The notes below the pieces were generated by a model. It ran no database searches. It was not told the origin of the DNA and saw only the letters and a program-made list of their open reading frames with translations. Positions 50,404 through 60,859 of a stretch of DNA of 64,000 bases are shown one piece after another. Origin of the DNA: Halalkalibacter suaedae (GTDB taxonomy: Bacteria > Bacillota > Bacilli > Bacillales > Bacillaceae_D). Position numbers and translations under genes: made by a program. The stretch is taken from assembly GCF_017939705.1 (NCBI RefSeq), contig NZ_JAGKSQ010000002.1, forward strand, positions 1 through 64,000. The letters are read 5' to 3'. Each line of letters opens with the position of its first letter. Position 1 is the stretch's first letter.

Positions 50404-53400
50404 ATGTCTAATACAATTAGAGAGTTGCGAACGCAGTTCACCGCTACAGCTAAGGGGTTTACAACCACACTTAAGAACGTTCGAAAAGAATTGTCTAGGA
50501 TTGGACCAGATACAGAGAAAGCTGTTGATGAAGCCCAAAAGAGCTATGAAGATCTACAAAAGTCTAGCAAAAAGCTTCAAAAAACAATTGAAGAAACGGG
50601 TAATCCGGCTGCTTTTGAAAAATTAAGTAAATCCATTAAAGATTCTGAAGATCAGTTCCGTCAAACGGGTAAGGTTAGTCAAAAGACCATGCACGATTTA
50701 CAAGAGGCACTTTTAGATTCACGTAAGGACTTTAAAAAACTTTCAAACGACGGTACTGATTCCTTAAAAGACATCGAAAAAACTATTGATGGGGTAAGTG
50801 ATAGTTTAAAAGATGTCAACAAAGATTTGGTTGGTACAAATGAGAGTGTTACAGATGTCGGAGACAAGAAAAACAAGGATGGAATCAGCTCAATAGGAGA
50901 TGCTTTTAACTCAGTTAATGGAAAAGTCTTACTTGTTACTGGTGCTCTAGCTGGCGTAGCCTTAGGAATCGGTGCATTTATTAAACAAGGCGACGAACTA
51001 AACCAGGCAATGAATAACTTGCAGGTAGAAACGGGTGCTACCGATGAAGAGATGAAGGGGTTAGAGTCCTCCCTTATCAATATCTATCGTAACAACTATG
51101 GTGAATCGTTTGAGGATATTGCCTCATCAATGGCAGTCGTTAAGCAAGCAACGGGATTGACTGGTGAAGCATTGGAGTCTTTGACGACTAAAGCGATACT
51201 TCTCAAAGACTCATTCGGATATGAAGTTAATGAAAGTGTAAGAGTTGCGGATACCATGATGCGTAATTTCGGAATTACGGGGGATGAAGCTTTCACCCTT
51301 ATCGCTCAGGGAAGACAAAAGGGTCTAGATAAGCACGGGGATATGTTGGATAGTTTCAACGAGTACTCGGTTTATTTCAAACAACTAGGTTTTGACGCCG
51401 AAGGGATGTGGGATATCTTCAAGGCTGGTGCTGATGGTGGTGCATTTAATATCGATAAAGTCGGTGATGCCATAAAGGAGTTTGGTATTCGCGTTAAAGA
51501 TGGCTCAAAGGCATCTGGTGAAGCGTTTGAGCTTTTAGGTCTGGATGCAAGCAAAATGGAAAAGCGTTTTGCGAAGGGCGGAGAAACGGCTCAGTTAGCC
51601 TTACAAGAAGTGTTTCGGAAACTTGGTGAAATGGAAGATCCACTTGAACGCAATACAGCCGGTGTCGGTCTTTTTGGTACCATGTTCGAAGATCTTGAGC
51701 ACGAAGCTGTTATTTCTTTAGGGAATGTGAATGAAATGGCCAACATGACCGGAGATACCCTTCAAAAAATGGATGAAGTAAAATACGATTCGTTTGGAGA
51801 AGCGATATCAGGTATAGGTAGAATGCTACAAGCAAATCTATTAATACCTCTAGAACAAAAAGCCATGCCGGCATTAAATAATTTTATTAATGGAGCTAAG
51901 GATGGACTTAGTGCTCTTTTTTCATTGTTTAGTGACAATGATGAAGATGGGTCTTCACTGCTTTCTTCATTGGGCCTCTCTCCAGGACAAGTGCAGCAGA
52001 TCAGTTTGGCCATCAATAGTATACAAGTTTGGCTTAACCGCATTAAAGACTATGCAATCTCCGGATTTACCCAGATGAAAGAAGCTATCATTGAAATATG
52101 GGAGTGGCTATGGCCTTATCTTCAACCTTTTTTAATGGACTTCATTTCCTTCTATAAAGGCATAGTCAAACAGATATTGGACTTCTGGAATAATAATGGC
52201 CAACAGTTTGTCGATGCGGTTGTAAATGCATTTAATACGATATGGGCAATTGTGAAATTTACGATGCCAGCAGTAATGGCTATTATTGAAACGGTTTGGG
52301 GAGCCATCAAAAACATTATCCAGGGTGCTGTGAATGTCATTATGGGATTGGTTAAAGTCTTCATAGGTATATTCACTGGCGACTTTAAAAAAATGTGGGA
52401 AGGTCTTAAACAGACATTCTTAGGAGCCATTCAGCTGATTTGGGGTTGGATCAATCTGACCTTTTTTGGACGAATCTTTCAAGGTGCTAAAGCATTCATT
52501 CTCGGTTTTAAAAATGTGTTTATAGCTCTATGGAAAGCTCTTGTCTCTTTATTTAAAGGGAATATCAAGGCGATAGTCTCGAACTTAAAAAACGCTTGGA
52601 CAACTGCGTCTACAACAACTAAAAACCTATTTAATGGGATTTGGAATTTCCTTAAAACAACTTGGGCTAATATCAAATCCATTGTGTCCGGTTCAGTCAA
52701 ATTTGTTAAAAACACCATATCTACTGGATTTAATGCGGTTAAGAATACAGCGACATCTATTTTTAGAACGATCTACGACACGATTAAAGGACGATTTAAT
52801 GACATCGTAAATCGTGCGAAAGAATTGCCGAAGAAGATTGGCGACGGTATCGGTAAAATGGCTGGTAAAGTAAAAAGCGGTCTTACGTCAGTCATAAATA
52901 CAATGGCCAAAACCTTAGGTAAAGGGGTTAATGGAATTATTGGAGGCGTAAACTGGGTTCTTGGTAAAGTCGGCATTGGAGGAATACCTCAATGGAATGT
53001 ACCACAATATGCAAAAGGTACCGACGATCACCCTGGGGGACCTGCTATTGTAGGTGAGAAAGGAAGAGAACTTGCCTATGTACCAGGTGTTGGATACGTC
53101 ATGCTCGGGCAAGAAGGTGCCGAGTTTTTAAACCTTCCAGAAGGCACGTCGGTCATGCCAAACAAAATGACTGAGAAAGTACTTGACGGAATTTATCCAG
53201 CTTATTCTTCAGGTATTGGATTCTTGCGTGATGCTTGGGTCAATTCTAGGGGGATGGCCGGAAGAGCTCTTAAAGGAGCTAGTAAAGTTAAAGAAAATGT
53301 ATCTGGTTTTGCTAAGAAGGCTATGGAAATTCTTTCAAATCCACTAGGGTCTTTCAAAGATGCCCTTTCGCGTTACGGAGCAAAAGCTCCTGTCTTTCCG

Positions 53401-53811
53401 GGGATGCTAAAAAGCTTTGGAGAGAGTATCTTTAGACGTGTAAACAACGGATTTCTAAGCCACTTCAAAGATAAGTTGAAGGACATTGCGGGTTATGCTG
53501 ATGGTGGCATAGTCAATACACCTGAACTGGCTTGGATAGCAGAAGGTGGTTGGGCTGAGAGTATCATCTCACACGATCCATCTAAAAGAACTAGCCAAGA
53601 AGCAATTTGGAGGCAAACAGGAGATGCTTTAGGATTTGGAGAAAAAGACGTGTCAGTTGTTGATATATTGATGAGGATTTATGACGTCTTGGAATCTGGT
53701 TTTGACGGTATACCAAAGGAATTAACCCTCTTAATGAAAGATAGAGAGATTGGTAAATTACTAGAGCCTATCATATCAGAAATTCAGAATAGAAAAGGAA
53801 GGGGGCGTTAA
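50404..53811 (+). CDS. tail tape measure protein
   Basis: A 1135-residue protein that sets tail length. The N-terminal 160 residues are coiled coil, followed by the phage-tail domain with LVTGALAGVALGIGAF (about 180) and GEALESLTTKAILLKDSFGY, hydrophobic helical stretches (about 540-780) and a Gly-rich C-terminal half with GLLxNxPEG-like repeats. No separate lysozyme or peptidase domain is evident. Starts 4 bp after the frameshift product. Confidence 0.9.
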   Translation: MSNTIRELRTQFTATAKGFTTTLKNVRKELSRIGPDTEKAVDEAQKSYEDLQKSSKKLQKTIEETGNPAAFEKLSKSIKDSEDQFRQTGKVSQKTMHDLQEALLDSRKDFKKLSNDGTDSLKDIEKTIDGVSDSLKDVNKDLVGTNESVTDVGDKKNKDGISSIGDAFNSVNGKVLLVTGALAGVALGIGAFIKQGDELNQAMNNLQVETGATDEEMKGLESSLINIYRNNYGESFEDIASSMAVVKQATGLTGEALESLTTKAILLKDSFGYEVNESVRVADTMMRNFGITGDEAFTLIAQGRQKGLDKHGDMLDSFNEYSVYFKQLGFDAEGMWDIFKAGADGGAFNIDKVGDAIKEFGIRVKDGSKASGEAFELLGLDASKMEKRFAKGGETAQLALQEVFRKLGEMEDPLERNTAGVGLFGTMFEDLEHEAVISLGNVNEMANMTGDTLQKMDEVKYDSFGEAISGIGRMLQANLLIPLEQKAMPALNNFINGAKDGLSALFSLFSDNDEDGSSLLSSLGLSPGQVQQISLAINSIQVWLNRIKDYAISGFTQMKEAIIEIWEWLWPYLQPFLMDFISFYKGIVKQILDFWNNNGQQFVDAVVNAFNTIWAIVKFTMPAVMAIIETVWGAIKNIIQGAVNVIMGLVKVFIGIFTGDFKKMWEGLKQTFLGAIQLIWGWINLTFFGRIFQGAKAFILGFKNVFIALWKALVSLFKGNIKAIVSNLKNAWTTASTTTKNLFNGIWNFLKTTWANIKSIVSGSVKFVKNTISTGFNAVKNTATSIFRTIYDTIKGRFNDIVNRAKELPKKIGDGIGKMAGKVKSGLTSVINTMAKTLGKGVNGIIGGVNWVLGKVGIGGIPQWNVPQYAKGTDDHPGGPAIVGEKGRELAYVPGVGYVMLGQEGAEFLNLPEGTSVMPNKMTEKVLDGIYPAYSSGIGFLRDAWVNSRGMAGRALKGASKVKENVSGFAKKAMEILSNPLGSFKDALSRYGAKAPVFPGMLKSFGESIFRRVNNGFLSHFKDKLKDIAGYADGGIVNTPELAWIAEGGWAESIISHDPSKRTSQEAIWRQTGDALGFGEKDVSVVDILMRIYDVLESGFDGIPKELTLLMKDREIGKLLEPIISEIQNRKGRGR

Positions 53812-53813
53812 CG

Positions 53814-55235
53814 GTGAATAGTCTTACATTTAATTCTCATCGAAAATCATATGTTATCGTTCTTGAAAAAAGGCACCCCTTCAGCTCAGGAAAAAGAAGA
53901 GAACTAATTAGACTTAAAGGTAAATCGAGGGCACTGATGTCAAGATCCGAATCGGAGCCTTTAATCATTTCAGTTATTTTACTGATCGATGGTAATGACC
54001 CAGTAGATTTGAAGCGGAAAGCAGAAGACCTAGTGGATTGGCTTAGCGTTGATCACGATGTTCCTCTGATATTTGATGATGATCCAGAACGAACATATTT
54101 TGCAGTAGTTGAAGGAGAAATTGATCCAGAGGTGCATGTCACTTTCGCTAAAGTAACAATTAATTTTTTGTGTGCAGACCCATGTAAGTATGGTTCACGA
54201 AAGGAATTAGCTATTACTGATGCAAGTGCACCAGTAATATTGCAAAGCACAGGTACGGCCCCAACTCCTCCAACATTCAACGTCACATTGAAGGGGCCAA
54301 CTGAGTTCCTAGACATCGTTGGTGATGAGGACTACATGAGAATTGGTAGCCCATCAAAAGTAGATGAAACGCCTTTTCAGAAAAAAGAGACCATAAAAAG
54401 TCTAAGGGGATCATTGGTTGGATGGACAAGTGCGCTTTTTACACCTGATGGTGGAGTGAAAACAGGCGAATTTGGTCTTGCTAGTCAAGATTATGTTGCG
54501 ACATCATACGGAACAGGAAGTACTTGGCATGGTCCTGCTTTGGCTCAATCAGTTGGTAGTGTGGAAGATGATTATCTAGTACGTGCCTATTTTAACGTAG
54601 GAAGTAATAACGGATCTCGAACAAGGGCAGAGGTCTACTTGTTAGATGAAGCTGGATTAATCATAGGAAAGTTAGCTGCAGTAGTTCGACGTGCTTCGGG
54701 TGAAGTGGATATTGAAATTAATATTAGGAATGGTTCAGATAGTCACTTCTTTGTATCTGACAAGTGGAACTATAAAGAATTCTTTGGTTACATCGATATT
54801 CAAAAAGAGGGAAATGTTTTTATTGCTACAGCTGCCCAACAGGGATTTAATGAAAATGGTGAGCTTTATACAAGGAATAAAAAGACATATCTCTTTAATG
54901 ATTTAAATAACCAATATCAAAAACCATTAGCTGCAGTAGGGATGCATATTGGTTCACATGGTAGTCATCCCTTTCCAACACAGTCACGTATTCGCCGCAT
55001 CGATGTCCAGCGGATTAATGATCAACCCAACGGAATAGAGTACATTGGTCAAACAGGTGATGTCTTTCGTTTCGATCATGGCCAAGAAGCGATCTATAAA
55101 AATGATGAGTTGTTCATGAGGAAGGACTTTGGTGCACGATTCTTCCACTTAAAAAAAGGAGATAACGTCCTTTTCTTAAGTCCCACTAATGTAATCCAGG
55201 AATTTAAAGCAGAATGGAGGGAGCGCTATAAATGA
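53814..55235 (+). CDS. distal tail protein (Dit-like)
   Basis: A 473-residue protein starting at GTG behind GAAGGGGGCG. The N-terminal 140 residues are the phage tail (SipH/Dit) domain (YVIVLEKRHPFSSGKRRELI and PLIISVILLIDGNDPVDLKR). The middle (about 200-390) is a lectin-like insertion, perhaps for host-surface sugars, and the C-terminus returns to the tail fold. It links tail tube and fibre. Confidence 0.8.
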   Translation: MNSLTFNSHRKSYVIVLEKRHPFSSGKRRELIRLKGKSRALMSRSESEPLIISVILLIDGNDPVDLKRKAEDLVDWLSVDHDVPLIFDDDPERTYFAVVEGEIDPEVHVTFAKVTINFLCADPCKYGSRKELAITDASAPVILQSTGTAPTPPTFNVTLKGPTEFLDIVGDEDYMRIGSPSKVDETPFQKKETIKSLRGSLVGWTSALFTPDGGVKTGEFGLASQDYVATSYGTGSTWHGPALAQSVGSVEDDYLVRAYFNVGSNNGSRTRAEVYLLDEAGLIIGKLAAVVRRASGEVDIEINIRNGSDSHFFVSDKWNYKEFFGYIDIQKEGNVFIATAAQQGFNENGELYTRNKKTYLFNDLNNQYQKPLAAVGMHIGSHGSHPFPTQSRIRRIDVQRINDQPNGIEYIGQTGDVFRFDHGQEAIYKNDELFMRKDFGARFFHLKKGDNVLFLSPTNVIQEFKAEWRERYK

Positions 55236-58200
55236 TCAATGTACTGCATCATCAAACGGATGAGATTATTGGTTGGATCAATGAAGTTATTGAAGATAGT
55301 CATAAGAATGATCTCGAAAATACGGAGACTTATGATTTTGAAGTCTCTACACTAACTAATCATGTTGATAAGATTGACAAGCGTTCTCGTCTGCTTATAC
55401 CTGGGGAGGATGGGGATTATCACGAGTTTATCGTCAATGAGACTGTGGAGCTTACTGAGATCAATGTAAAAGAGGTCTATGCGATTGGTTCCCATCAAGA
55501 GTTAGATAAGCTCAAAATTATCGCTCCTGAGACTCGTGAAGGGGAAACGGTAAAAAGTGCTGGTCAGTTTGTCTTAGACGGAATTGATGATTGGCAACTT
55601 GGTGTTGTCGAATACAGTGGGATTCATAGTTGGACGATAGAACGTTACATTGGAGCATGGGAAGCACTGAAAGCTATTGCTAGCCTCTTTGAATGCGAGC
55701 TTCGTTTTCGCATTGTGGTAAATGGTGATCATGTAACAGGTCGGTATGTAGACTTTGTGAAACGTCGTGGGTTGAACCGTGGGAGAGAGATTCGCTTTGG
55801 TAAGGATTTAGTAGGAATTAAACGTAGAATCCTTTCTGAACGTATCGTGACAGCTTTGTATTGTATAGGTCCAGAACAACAGGATGGCACTCGTTTAACG
55901 ACAACTATAACCAATGATACAGCTTACCAGAATTGGAATCGTAAAGGTGAACATCTTATTGAGTTGTATGAGCCAGAATCAAGCGATACTGAGATGACCC
56001 TTGATCGACTTACACAACTTGGTGATACCGAATTAAAGAAGCGTATCGATGCAGCTGTTGAGTATGAGCTCGATGCCGTTTCTCTTGAACATATATTCGG
56101 CTATGAACATGAGATCACTCGTCTTGGTGATTCAGCAAAAGTAAAAGATGAACACTTTAACCCTCCAATGTATTTGGACTCGAGGGTTATTTTTGTTGAT
56201 CGATCCGTTTTTGATGAGTCTCAGAAGTCCTTTAAGCTTGGTGAGGTAGTGGAGTACCAACAAGAAGATGTTGTGAGACTGTGGAAAGATTTGCAGGCTA
56301 TTTATGCTACGAAGGTAGTGAAGTCCGCCACGGCACCTCAAGGGAAAGCTAACCTAGTCTGGATCCAAACAGGCGGTACCATCGATGTCGTACACACTTG
56401 GAATCCTGGTACTGGTGAGTGGGAAAAAGCAACTTCTACAACGGCTGATGAAGTGGGATCTTACGATAAAGTTACGGTTGATACCAAGGATGAAAACCTC
56501 TATCAAGATGCCACCGTCTACACGGATACTAGAGTAGAACAGGTGAAGGTTGGCTCTGAGTCTTATACAGATATTGAGTTACAAGCCCAACGAGAAGCTC
56601 TCATGCTTGAAATTGCGGAAAAGGCAGGTCTTGAATATGTTGATGGAAAGCTATTGTTAAAAGCTGATAATGCGACTGTTAATGCGTTAAAGGGACAGGT
56701 CGAAACATTGGAGAACGATATAGCCTTAAAAGCTGATGCAACTTGGGTTGATGGTCAGCTACAGACCAAGGCTGACAGTGCTAACACATACACGATGACA
56801 GAGGTTGATAATGCTCTTGATAACAAAGTTGCTATCACAACGTACACGACCGATCAGCAAGGGATTGTAACTCGTTTTCAGAGTAACGAGACACGGTTGA
56901 CTCAGAATGAACAAGATATTCAACTTCGGGCCACCAAGACTCAGCTAGAACAAGTTGAGAATGACGTTGGTGCTCTTGGTGTTCGGATGAGCTCTGCTGA
57001 GACAGCTATTGACGCAAACGCTGAGCAGATCCTGTTAAGGGCGAGCAAAACAGAAGTGAACACGTTGAGTGGGGAAGTTAGTTCACTAGAAGCGACTATC
57101 CAAGTTCAGGCTAATGAGATTCAACAAAGGGTGACGAAGACGGAGTTTGATGGGCTGACAATTGGTGGTAGAAATCATATCCAAATAAATAAGTTAACAA
57201 GATACTCACCATATAATGACATTATGTCTGATGGGAATCATAGAGCAATTATAACTTATAAAGATTATTCTTCGGGATTTGTGACAATGGGTGTCTCGGG
57301 ATTCGTGCCAACAAATGAAGAATATACTTTTAGTGGATATGTTAAACTCAATGGTTCAATCGTAAACCCTAGTACAATTTTTTATGGAAGAAGTGCAAGT
57401 ACCTATGCAGGAAGTGTTACAAGATTTCTAACAAGGGATAATGGGTATATTGAGATAACTCAAAAGTGGAGTGGAAATAGTGGATGGATTTTACACACTC
57501 AATGGGATCCGTCTCTAGTAGCAGGGGATGTAGTGTGGATAGACAGAGTAAAGTTTGAGAAGGGAAACAAGGCTACCGAATGGACACCAGCTCCAGAGGA
57601 TATTGATTCGGCTATTAATGGTCTAGGCACACGTCTCTCTACAGCTGAAAGTACGATTACTCAGCAAGCTGATTTAATTAGCCAACGTGTTACTAAAACG
57701 GCATATGAGGCAGATCAAAACAGTGTGGTGAATCGCTTAACCAGTGCTGAAAGTTTAATAAACCAACAGGCTGATCAAATACAGCAGAGAGTGACACAGA
57801 CAACCTATGATTCTGGTCTATCTACAAAAGAGAATTCTGTTTTAAAGCAAAATTCTGCTCCCTCACACTCAAATGGTCGGTTATGGATGAATACGAGTGT
57901 CACGCCCAATATCCTTTATCGTTCCAATGGCTCAGCCTGGGTTAAGGTGACTCCTACCACAGCATCAGAAGTAGGAGCTTACTCGTCTACTGATGGATCG
58001 GCACTTGCCGGGAGAGTATCTACTGCAGAATCCACTATTAAACAACAAGCAGACCAAATCGAAGCAAGAGTTTCTAAGGCAGAGGTTATGGCTTGGTTGA
58101 ACAGTTACTCCGTTAGATACGGTGCAGCTGTTGCCTTAACAGAGTTAGATGGTAGTGACCTGAACCCTAATTACACTTATGAGGTACAGGGTAGAACTGC

Positions 58201-59599
58201 TGGGACAGGTACAAATTCACTAGCTATAGCTTACTTTAAGGGTGACGGAACATCCTTCACTGTTGAGATTGCCTATCAGAGGGGGAATTCTTCTAACCAC
58301 CCTCGCTTTTTCATTGCAAGTAACGGTAAGCCAGCTTTAGAAACTTGGCATTCAAACCCCTATACTGTAGACGTTAGCTTCACGAAATACCGAGGAGATA
58401 TGACTAGTTTCAAAGTTTTGAGTGATGGTATCAACCTCAGAGTAGAAAAAAACGGTGTTATTGCAGCTATTAATTTAACAAGCGAAGGTACTCGTATTAG
58501 TGGTAGCAAACTTCATGTTGATGGAAACACCACCTTTTCAAATGACGTAACAATAAAAGGTACTCTATCAGGGGTAAGTGGTACGTTTAGTGGAGCGATT
58601 TCCACAAATAATTTGTTGATTTATAGTGGGGTAAGTGGCAATCAGATTACATTTGACAGTGGGGCCGTTTTAGGTAGAGCCAAATTGGGTACTATCGGCA
58701 ACGTGAACTCAAGTGGAGCCATCGTTACACCGCTGTATGCTTTTATAGCTAAATCAACTTCTGGTGGATATAGTGAGTCTTTCTCTAACTTAGCTAGTTT
58801 TCAGATCTATGCTGACGTAACTAATGTAAGAGGGGATATTCGTATTGAAAAAGCATCGCCTACTCTTACACTAAGATACGGTGGATCAGTAGCTGGTAAC
58901 TATCCAAAAATCACTTTTGAAACTAATAATAATCAAGACGTTCAATTGCGATTTACAGAGTTTGATGGTGATATTCCTGGTGGAGGATACGCTCTTATAT
59001 TAGAGAAAACGCCGGGAAATGCTCAACAAAGTTTAGGGGCCAAGCTAATTGTTGAGGACTATTTATATGCAAAAGGTGTATCACTACACGGTGGAGTCAT
59101 TGAGACATCTACAGCAGATTCATTTAATCACGCCTTTCTTAAAATGGGAACTATAGGAATTGTCGGTCTTAACGGATCAACTGTAAAAGCACAAATACGG
59201 AATGCGGCTAACACGGATTATGCGGATCTTCAGGTGAAACAAATTCAGTACCAGAGTATGTCTCAATACTCCCTTAGAGAATACAAGAAGAACATCGTTT
59301 CTGTTGAAACCTCTATGAGGGATATCGTTGAATCATTGAATTTTTATGAGTTTCATTACCTGTCAGACGAGGATCATCTCAAGAAGCATCTAGGAACCAT
59401 TTACGATGAAGCACCAGATTACCTCAAAGCAGTCAATGGTGACAGCATAGACATGACAAAGCTCATGTGGTCGAATGTCAAAGCAACGAAAGAGTTGTCT
59501 CTCCAAGTCCGAGCACATGATGATGAAATTGAGATGCTAAAGATCGAGAACCAGTATTTGAAACAAAAGGTCAAATGCTTAGAACAAAAAATCGCTTAG
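55232..59599 (+). CDS. tail endopeptidase/fibre protein with S74-type chaperone end
   Basis: A 1455-residue protein. The N-terminal 370 residues are the prophage endopeptidase tail (Tal) domain. Residues about 460-900 hold repeated coiled-coil units (QIQQRVTKTEFD-type, RLSTAESTI-type) around a carbohydrate-binding-like insert. The C-terminus (about 1345-1455) looks like an S74 intramolecular chaperone: SLREYKKNI keeps the Ser and the Lys five residues later that cut the chaperone off. It overlaps the Dit-like gene by 4 bp. Confidence 0.85.
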   Translation: MINVLHHQTDEIIGWINEVIEDSHKNDLENTETYDFEVSTLTNHVDKIDKRSRLLIPGEDGDYHEFIVNETVELTEINVKEVYAIGSHQELDKLKIIAPETREGETVKSAGQFVLDGIDDWQLGVVEYSGIHSWTIERYIGAWEALKAIASLFECELRFRIVVNGDHVTGRYVDFVKRRGLNRGREIRFGKDLVGIKRRILSERIVTALYCIGPEQQDGTRLTTTITNDTAYQNWNRKGEHLIELYEPESSDTEMTLDRLTQLGDTELKKRIDAAVEYELDAVSLEHIFGYEHEITRLGDSAKVKDEHFNPPMYLDSRVIFVDRSVFDESQKSFKLGEVVEYQQEDVVRLWKDLQAIYATKVVKSATAPQGKANLVWIQTGGTIDVVHTWNPGTGEWEKATSTTADEVGSYDKVTVDTKDENLYQDATVYTDTRVEQVKVGSESYTDIELQAQREALMLEIAEKAGLEYVDGKLLLKADNATVNALKGQVETLENDIALKADATWVDGQLQTKADSANTYTMTEVDNALDNKVAITTYTTDQQGIVTRFQSNETRLTQNEQDIQLRATKTQLEQVENDVGALGVRMSSAETAIDANAEQILLRASKTEVNTLSGEVSSLEATIQVQANEIQQRVTKTEFDGLTIGGRNHIQINKLTRYSPYNDIMSDGNHRAIITYKDYSSGFVTMGVSGFVPTNEEYTFSGYVKLNGSIVNPSTIFYGRSASTYAGSVTRFLTRDNGYIEITQKWSGNSGWILHTQWDPSLVAGDVVWIDRVKFEKGNKATEWTPAPEDIDSAINGLGTRLSTAESTITQQADLISQRVTKTAYEADQNSVVNRLTSAESLINQQADQIQQRVTQTTYDSGLSTKENSVLKQNSAPSHSNGRLWMNTSVTPNILYRSNGSAWVKVTPTTASEVGAYSSTDGSALAGRVSTAESTIKQQADQIEARVSKAEVMAWLNSYSVRYGAAVALTELDGSDLNPNYTYEVQGRTAGTGTNSLAIAYFKGDGTSFTVEIAYQRGNSSNHPRFFIASNGKPALETWHSNPYTVDVSFTKYRGDMTSFKVLSDGINLRVEKNGVIAAINLTSEGTRISGSKLHVDGNTTFSNDVTIKGTLSGVSGTFSGAISTNNLLIYSGVSGNQITFDSGAVLGRAKLGTIGNVNSSGAIVTPLYAFIAKSTSGGYSESFSNLASFQIYADVTNVRGDIRIEKASPTLTLRYGGSVAGNYPKITFETNNNQDVQLRFTEFDGDIPGGGYALILEKTPGNAQQSLGAKLIVEDYLYAKGVSLHGGVIETSTADSFNHAFLKMGTIGIVGLNGSTVKAQIRNAANTDYADLQVKQIQYQSMSQYSLREYKKNIVSVETSMRDIVESLNFYEFHYLSDEDHLKKHLGTIYDEAPDYLKAVNGDSIDMTKLMWSNVKATKELSLQVRAHDDEIEMLKIENQYLKQKVKCLEQKIA

Positions 59600-59612
59600 A
59601 GGAGAGGATCAC

Positions 59613-60041
59613 ATGTTAGTGAAAATTCAAAATAAGTTTATCAAGGACGCAATAAATTTTCTTTATGATATGTCTTTGAAAGGGAAAAAGTCTCGTCATC
59701 GTACGAGGCTTATTTCTTTGCTTCAGGAAAAGATGAAACAAATTGGAGAAGAAGAAGTCATCATTATCAAAGAGTTTGCTGGTGAGGACAAGGAGGGCAA
59801 CCCAAAAAAGGATGACAACGGCAACTTTGCCATTAATGATGTGAAAGCTTGCCAAGAACAGCTTAATGAGTTATGGGATGAGTTCTTTATTATTGATGGC
59901 GGTGATGCTCATGGAATGTTGAAAACGGTCAAAGAAGTTATTGAAGACTATGATGGTGAGCTCAGTGGTAGACAAGCAGAAGTATATGATCACTTGTTCG
60001 ATGCGTTTGAACAACCCGAGGAGGAGAAGGAGGATGAATAG
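59613..60041 (+). CDS. DUF1617-like phage protein
   Basis: A 142-residue acidic helical protein (VKIQNKFIKDAINFLYDMSL, then KGKKSRHRTRLISLL) with the look of the DUF1617 family of tail-adjacent phage proteins. Unknown function. AGAGGAG precedes the ATG. Confidence 0.65.
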   Translation: MLVKIQNKFIKDAINFLYDMSLKGKKSRHRTRLISLLQEKMKQIGEEEVIIIKEFAGEDKEGNPKKDDNGNFAINDVKACQEQLNELWDEFFIIDGGDAHGMLKTVKEVIEDYDGELSGRQAEVYDHLFDAFEQPEEEKEDE

Positions 60042-60279
60042 TATGTTAGAGATTCAAATTCAATCAACCAATGTTCGGTACCAGGACAATGAGGTTTCTA
60101 GTATTAATGTTCAATTTCAAGCAAGGGATCCTGAAGGGACAATTAACCTTAACGGTTACATTCCACTAAAAGCGGAAGAGTATGCCGGTAACGAATCGTT
60201 GTCGTCTTTAACCGTATTAGTGAGAACTAAGCTAATCGAACGCCTGCAAATCCAACCAACATCAACAGTTGAAGCCTAG
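60034..60279 (+). CDS. small phage protein after tail fibre genes
   Basis: An 81-residue beta-rich protein (MLEIQIQSTNVRYQDNEVSS...). Two ATGs (60,034 and 60,043) both have GGAGG-type sites; the frame continues upstream inside the DUF1617-like gene but has no support there. No family recognised. Confidence 0.6.
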   Translation: MNSMLEIQIQSTNVRYQDNEVSSINVQFQARDPEGTINLNGYIPLKAEEYAGNESLSSLTVLVRTKLIERLQIQPTSTVEA

Positions 60280-60296
60280 TAGGGCTTTTTTATTTT
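60272..60296 (+). terminator. short terminator before the lysis genes
   Basis: AAGCC pairs with GGCTT around a six-base loop, followed by TTTTATTTTATT. The stem is short, so partial read-through is likely. Confidence 0.5.
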
Positions 60297-60315
60297 ATTC
60301 TAAGGAAGTGACGCT

Positions 60316-60633
60316 GTGGAATATCAAGTAGCAAGTGAAATAGCAACAAGCCAAGCTGTCTGGGCGATCCTTTGTATCGTCCTGGCAGCTTTTTATATTC
60401 GCGAAACTCGTAAAGAAAAAGCAGAAAGTGAAGCAAGATTAATTAAAATGCACGAAGAACAACGAGAAGAATCTGCCCAAAGAGAGAAGGATCTCATGGA
60501 GCATTTGAGACGGTCAAACGATAGCCAAGAAAAAACAGCTGAGACATTAGAAGGGATTCAAGTAGCGATTGCAGATATGCAGAATCAAATGGATCGAATG
60601 GAAAAAAGAATTGAGTATGTAGAGCGTAGCTGA
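60316..60633 (+). CDS. BhlA/UviB-like holin
   Basis: A 105-residue protein starting at GTG: one membrane helix (about 13-29, AVWAILCIVLAAFYI), then a long charged coiled coil to the C-terminus. This is the layout of BhlA/UviB holin-like peptides, which open the membrane for lysis. First of three lysis genes. Confidence 0.8.
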   Translation: MEYQVASEIATSQAVWAILCIVLAAFYIRETRKEKAESEARLIKMHEEQREESAQREKDLMEHLRRSNDSQEKTAETLEGIQVAIADMQNQMDRMEKRIEYVERS

Positions 60634-60673
60634 TGCTGCACTTTTTAATTATTTCATGAAGGGAGGTGTGTAA

Positions 60674-60859
60674 ATGAAAAACAAATTCTTATCTCGTAAG
60701 TTTTTATTGGCTGTTATTACTGGTTTACTAGTTGTTGCAAACCAAGGCTTAGGTCTTAATTTGCCTGAGGAGTCTATTTTAACTGTTGCTGGTGTGGCTG
60801 TGACTTATATCGTCGGTGAGTCGGTTGTTGATGCAAAAAAGAAAGGAGAGGGTAAATAA
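60674..60859 (+). CDS. short holin-like protein
   Basis: A 61-residue protein with two hydrophobic stretches (about 9-24 and 36-50) and a basic tail (DAKKKGEGK). It lies between the BhlA-like gene and the endolysin, overlapping the endolysin start by one base. GGGAGGTG precedes the ATG. Confidence 0.7.
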   Translation: MKNKFLSRKFLLAVITGLLVVANQGLGLNLPEESILTVAGVAVTYIVGESVVDAKKKGEGK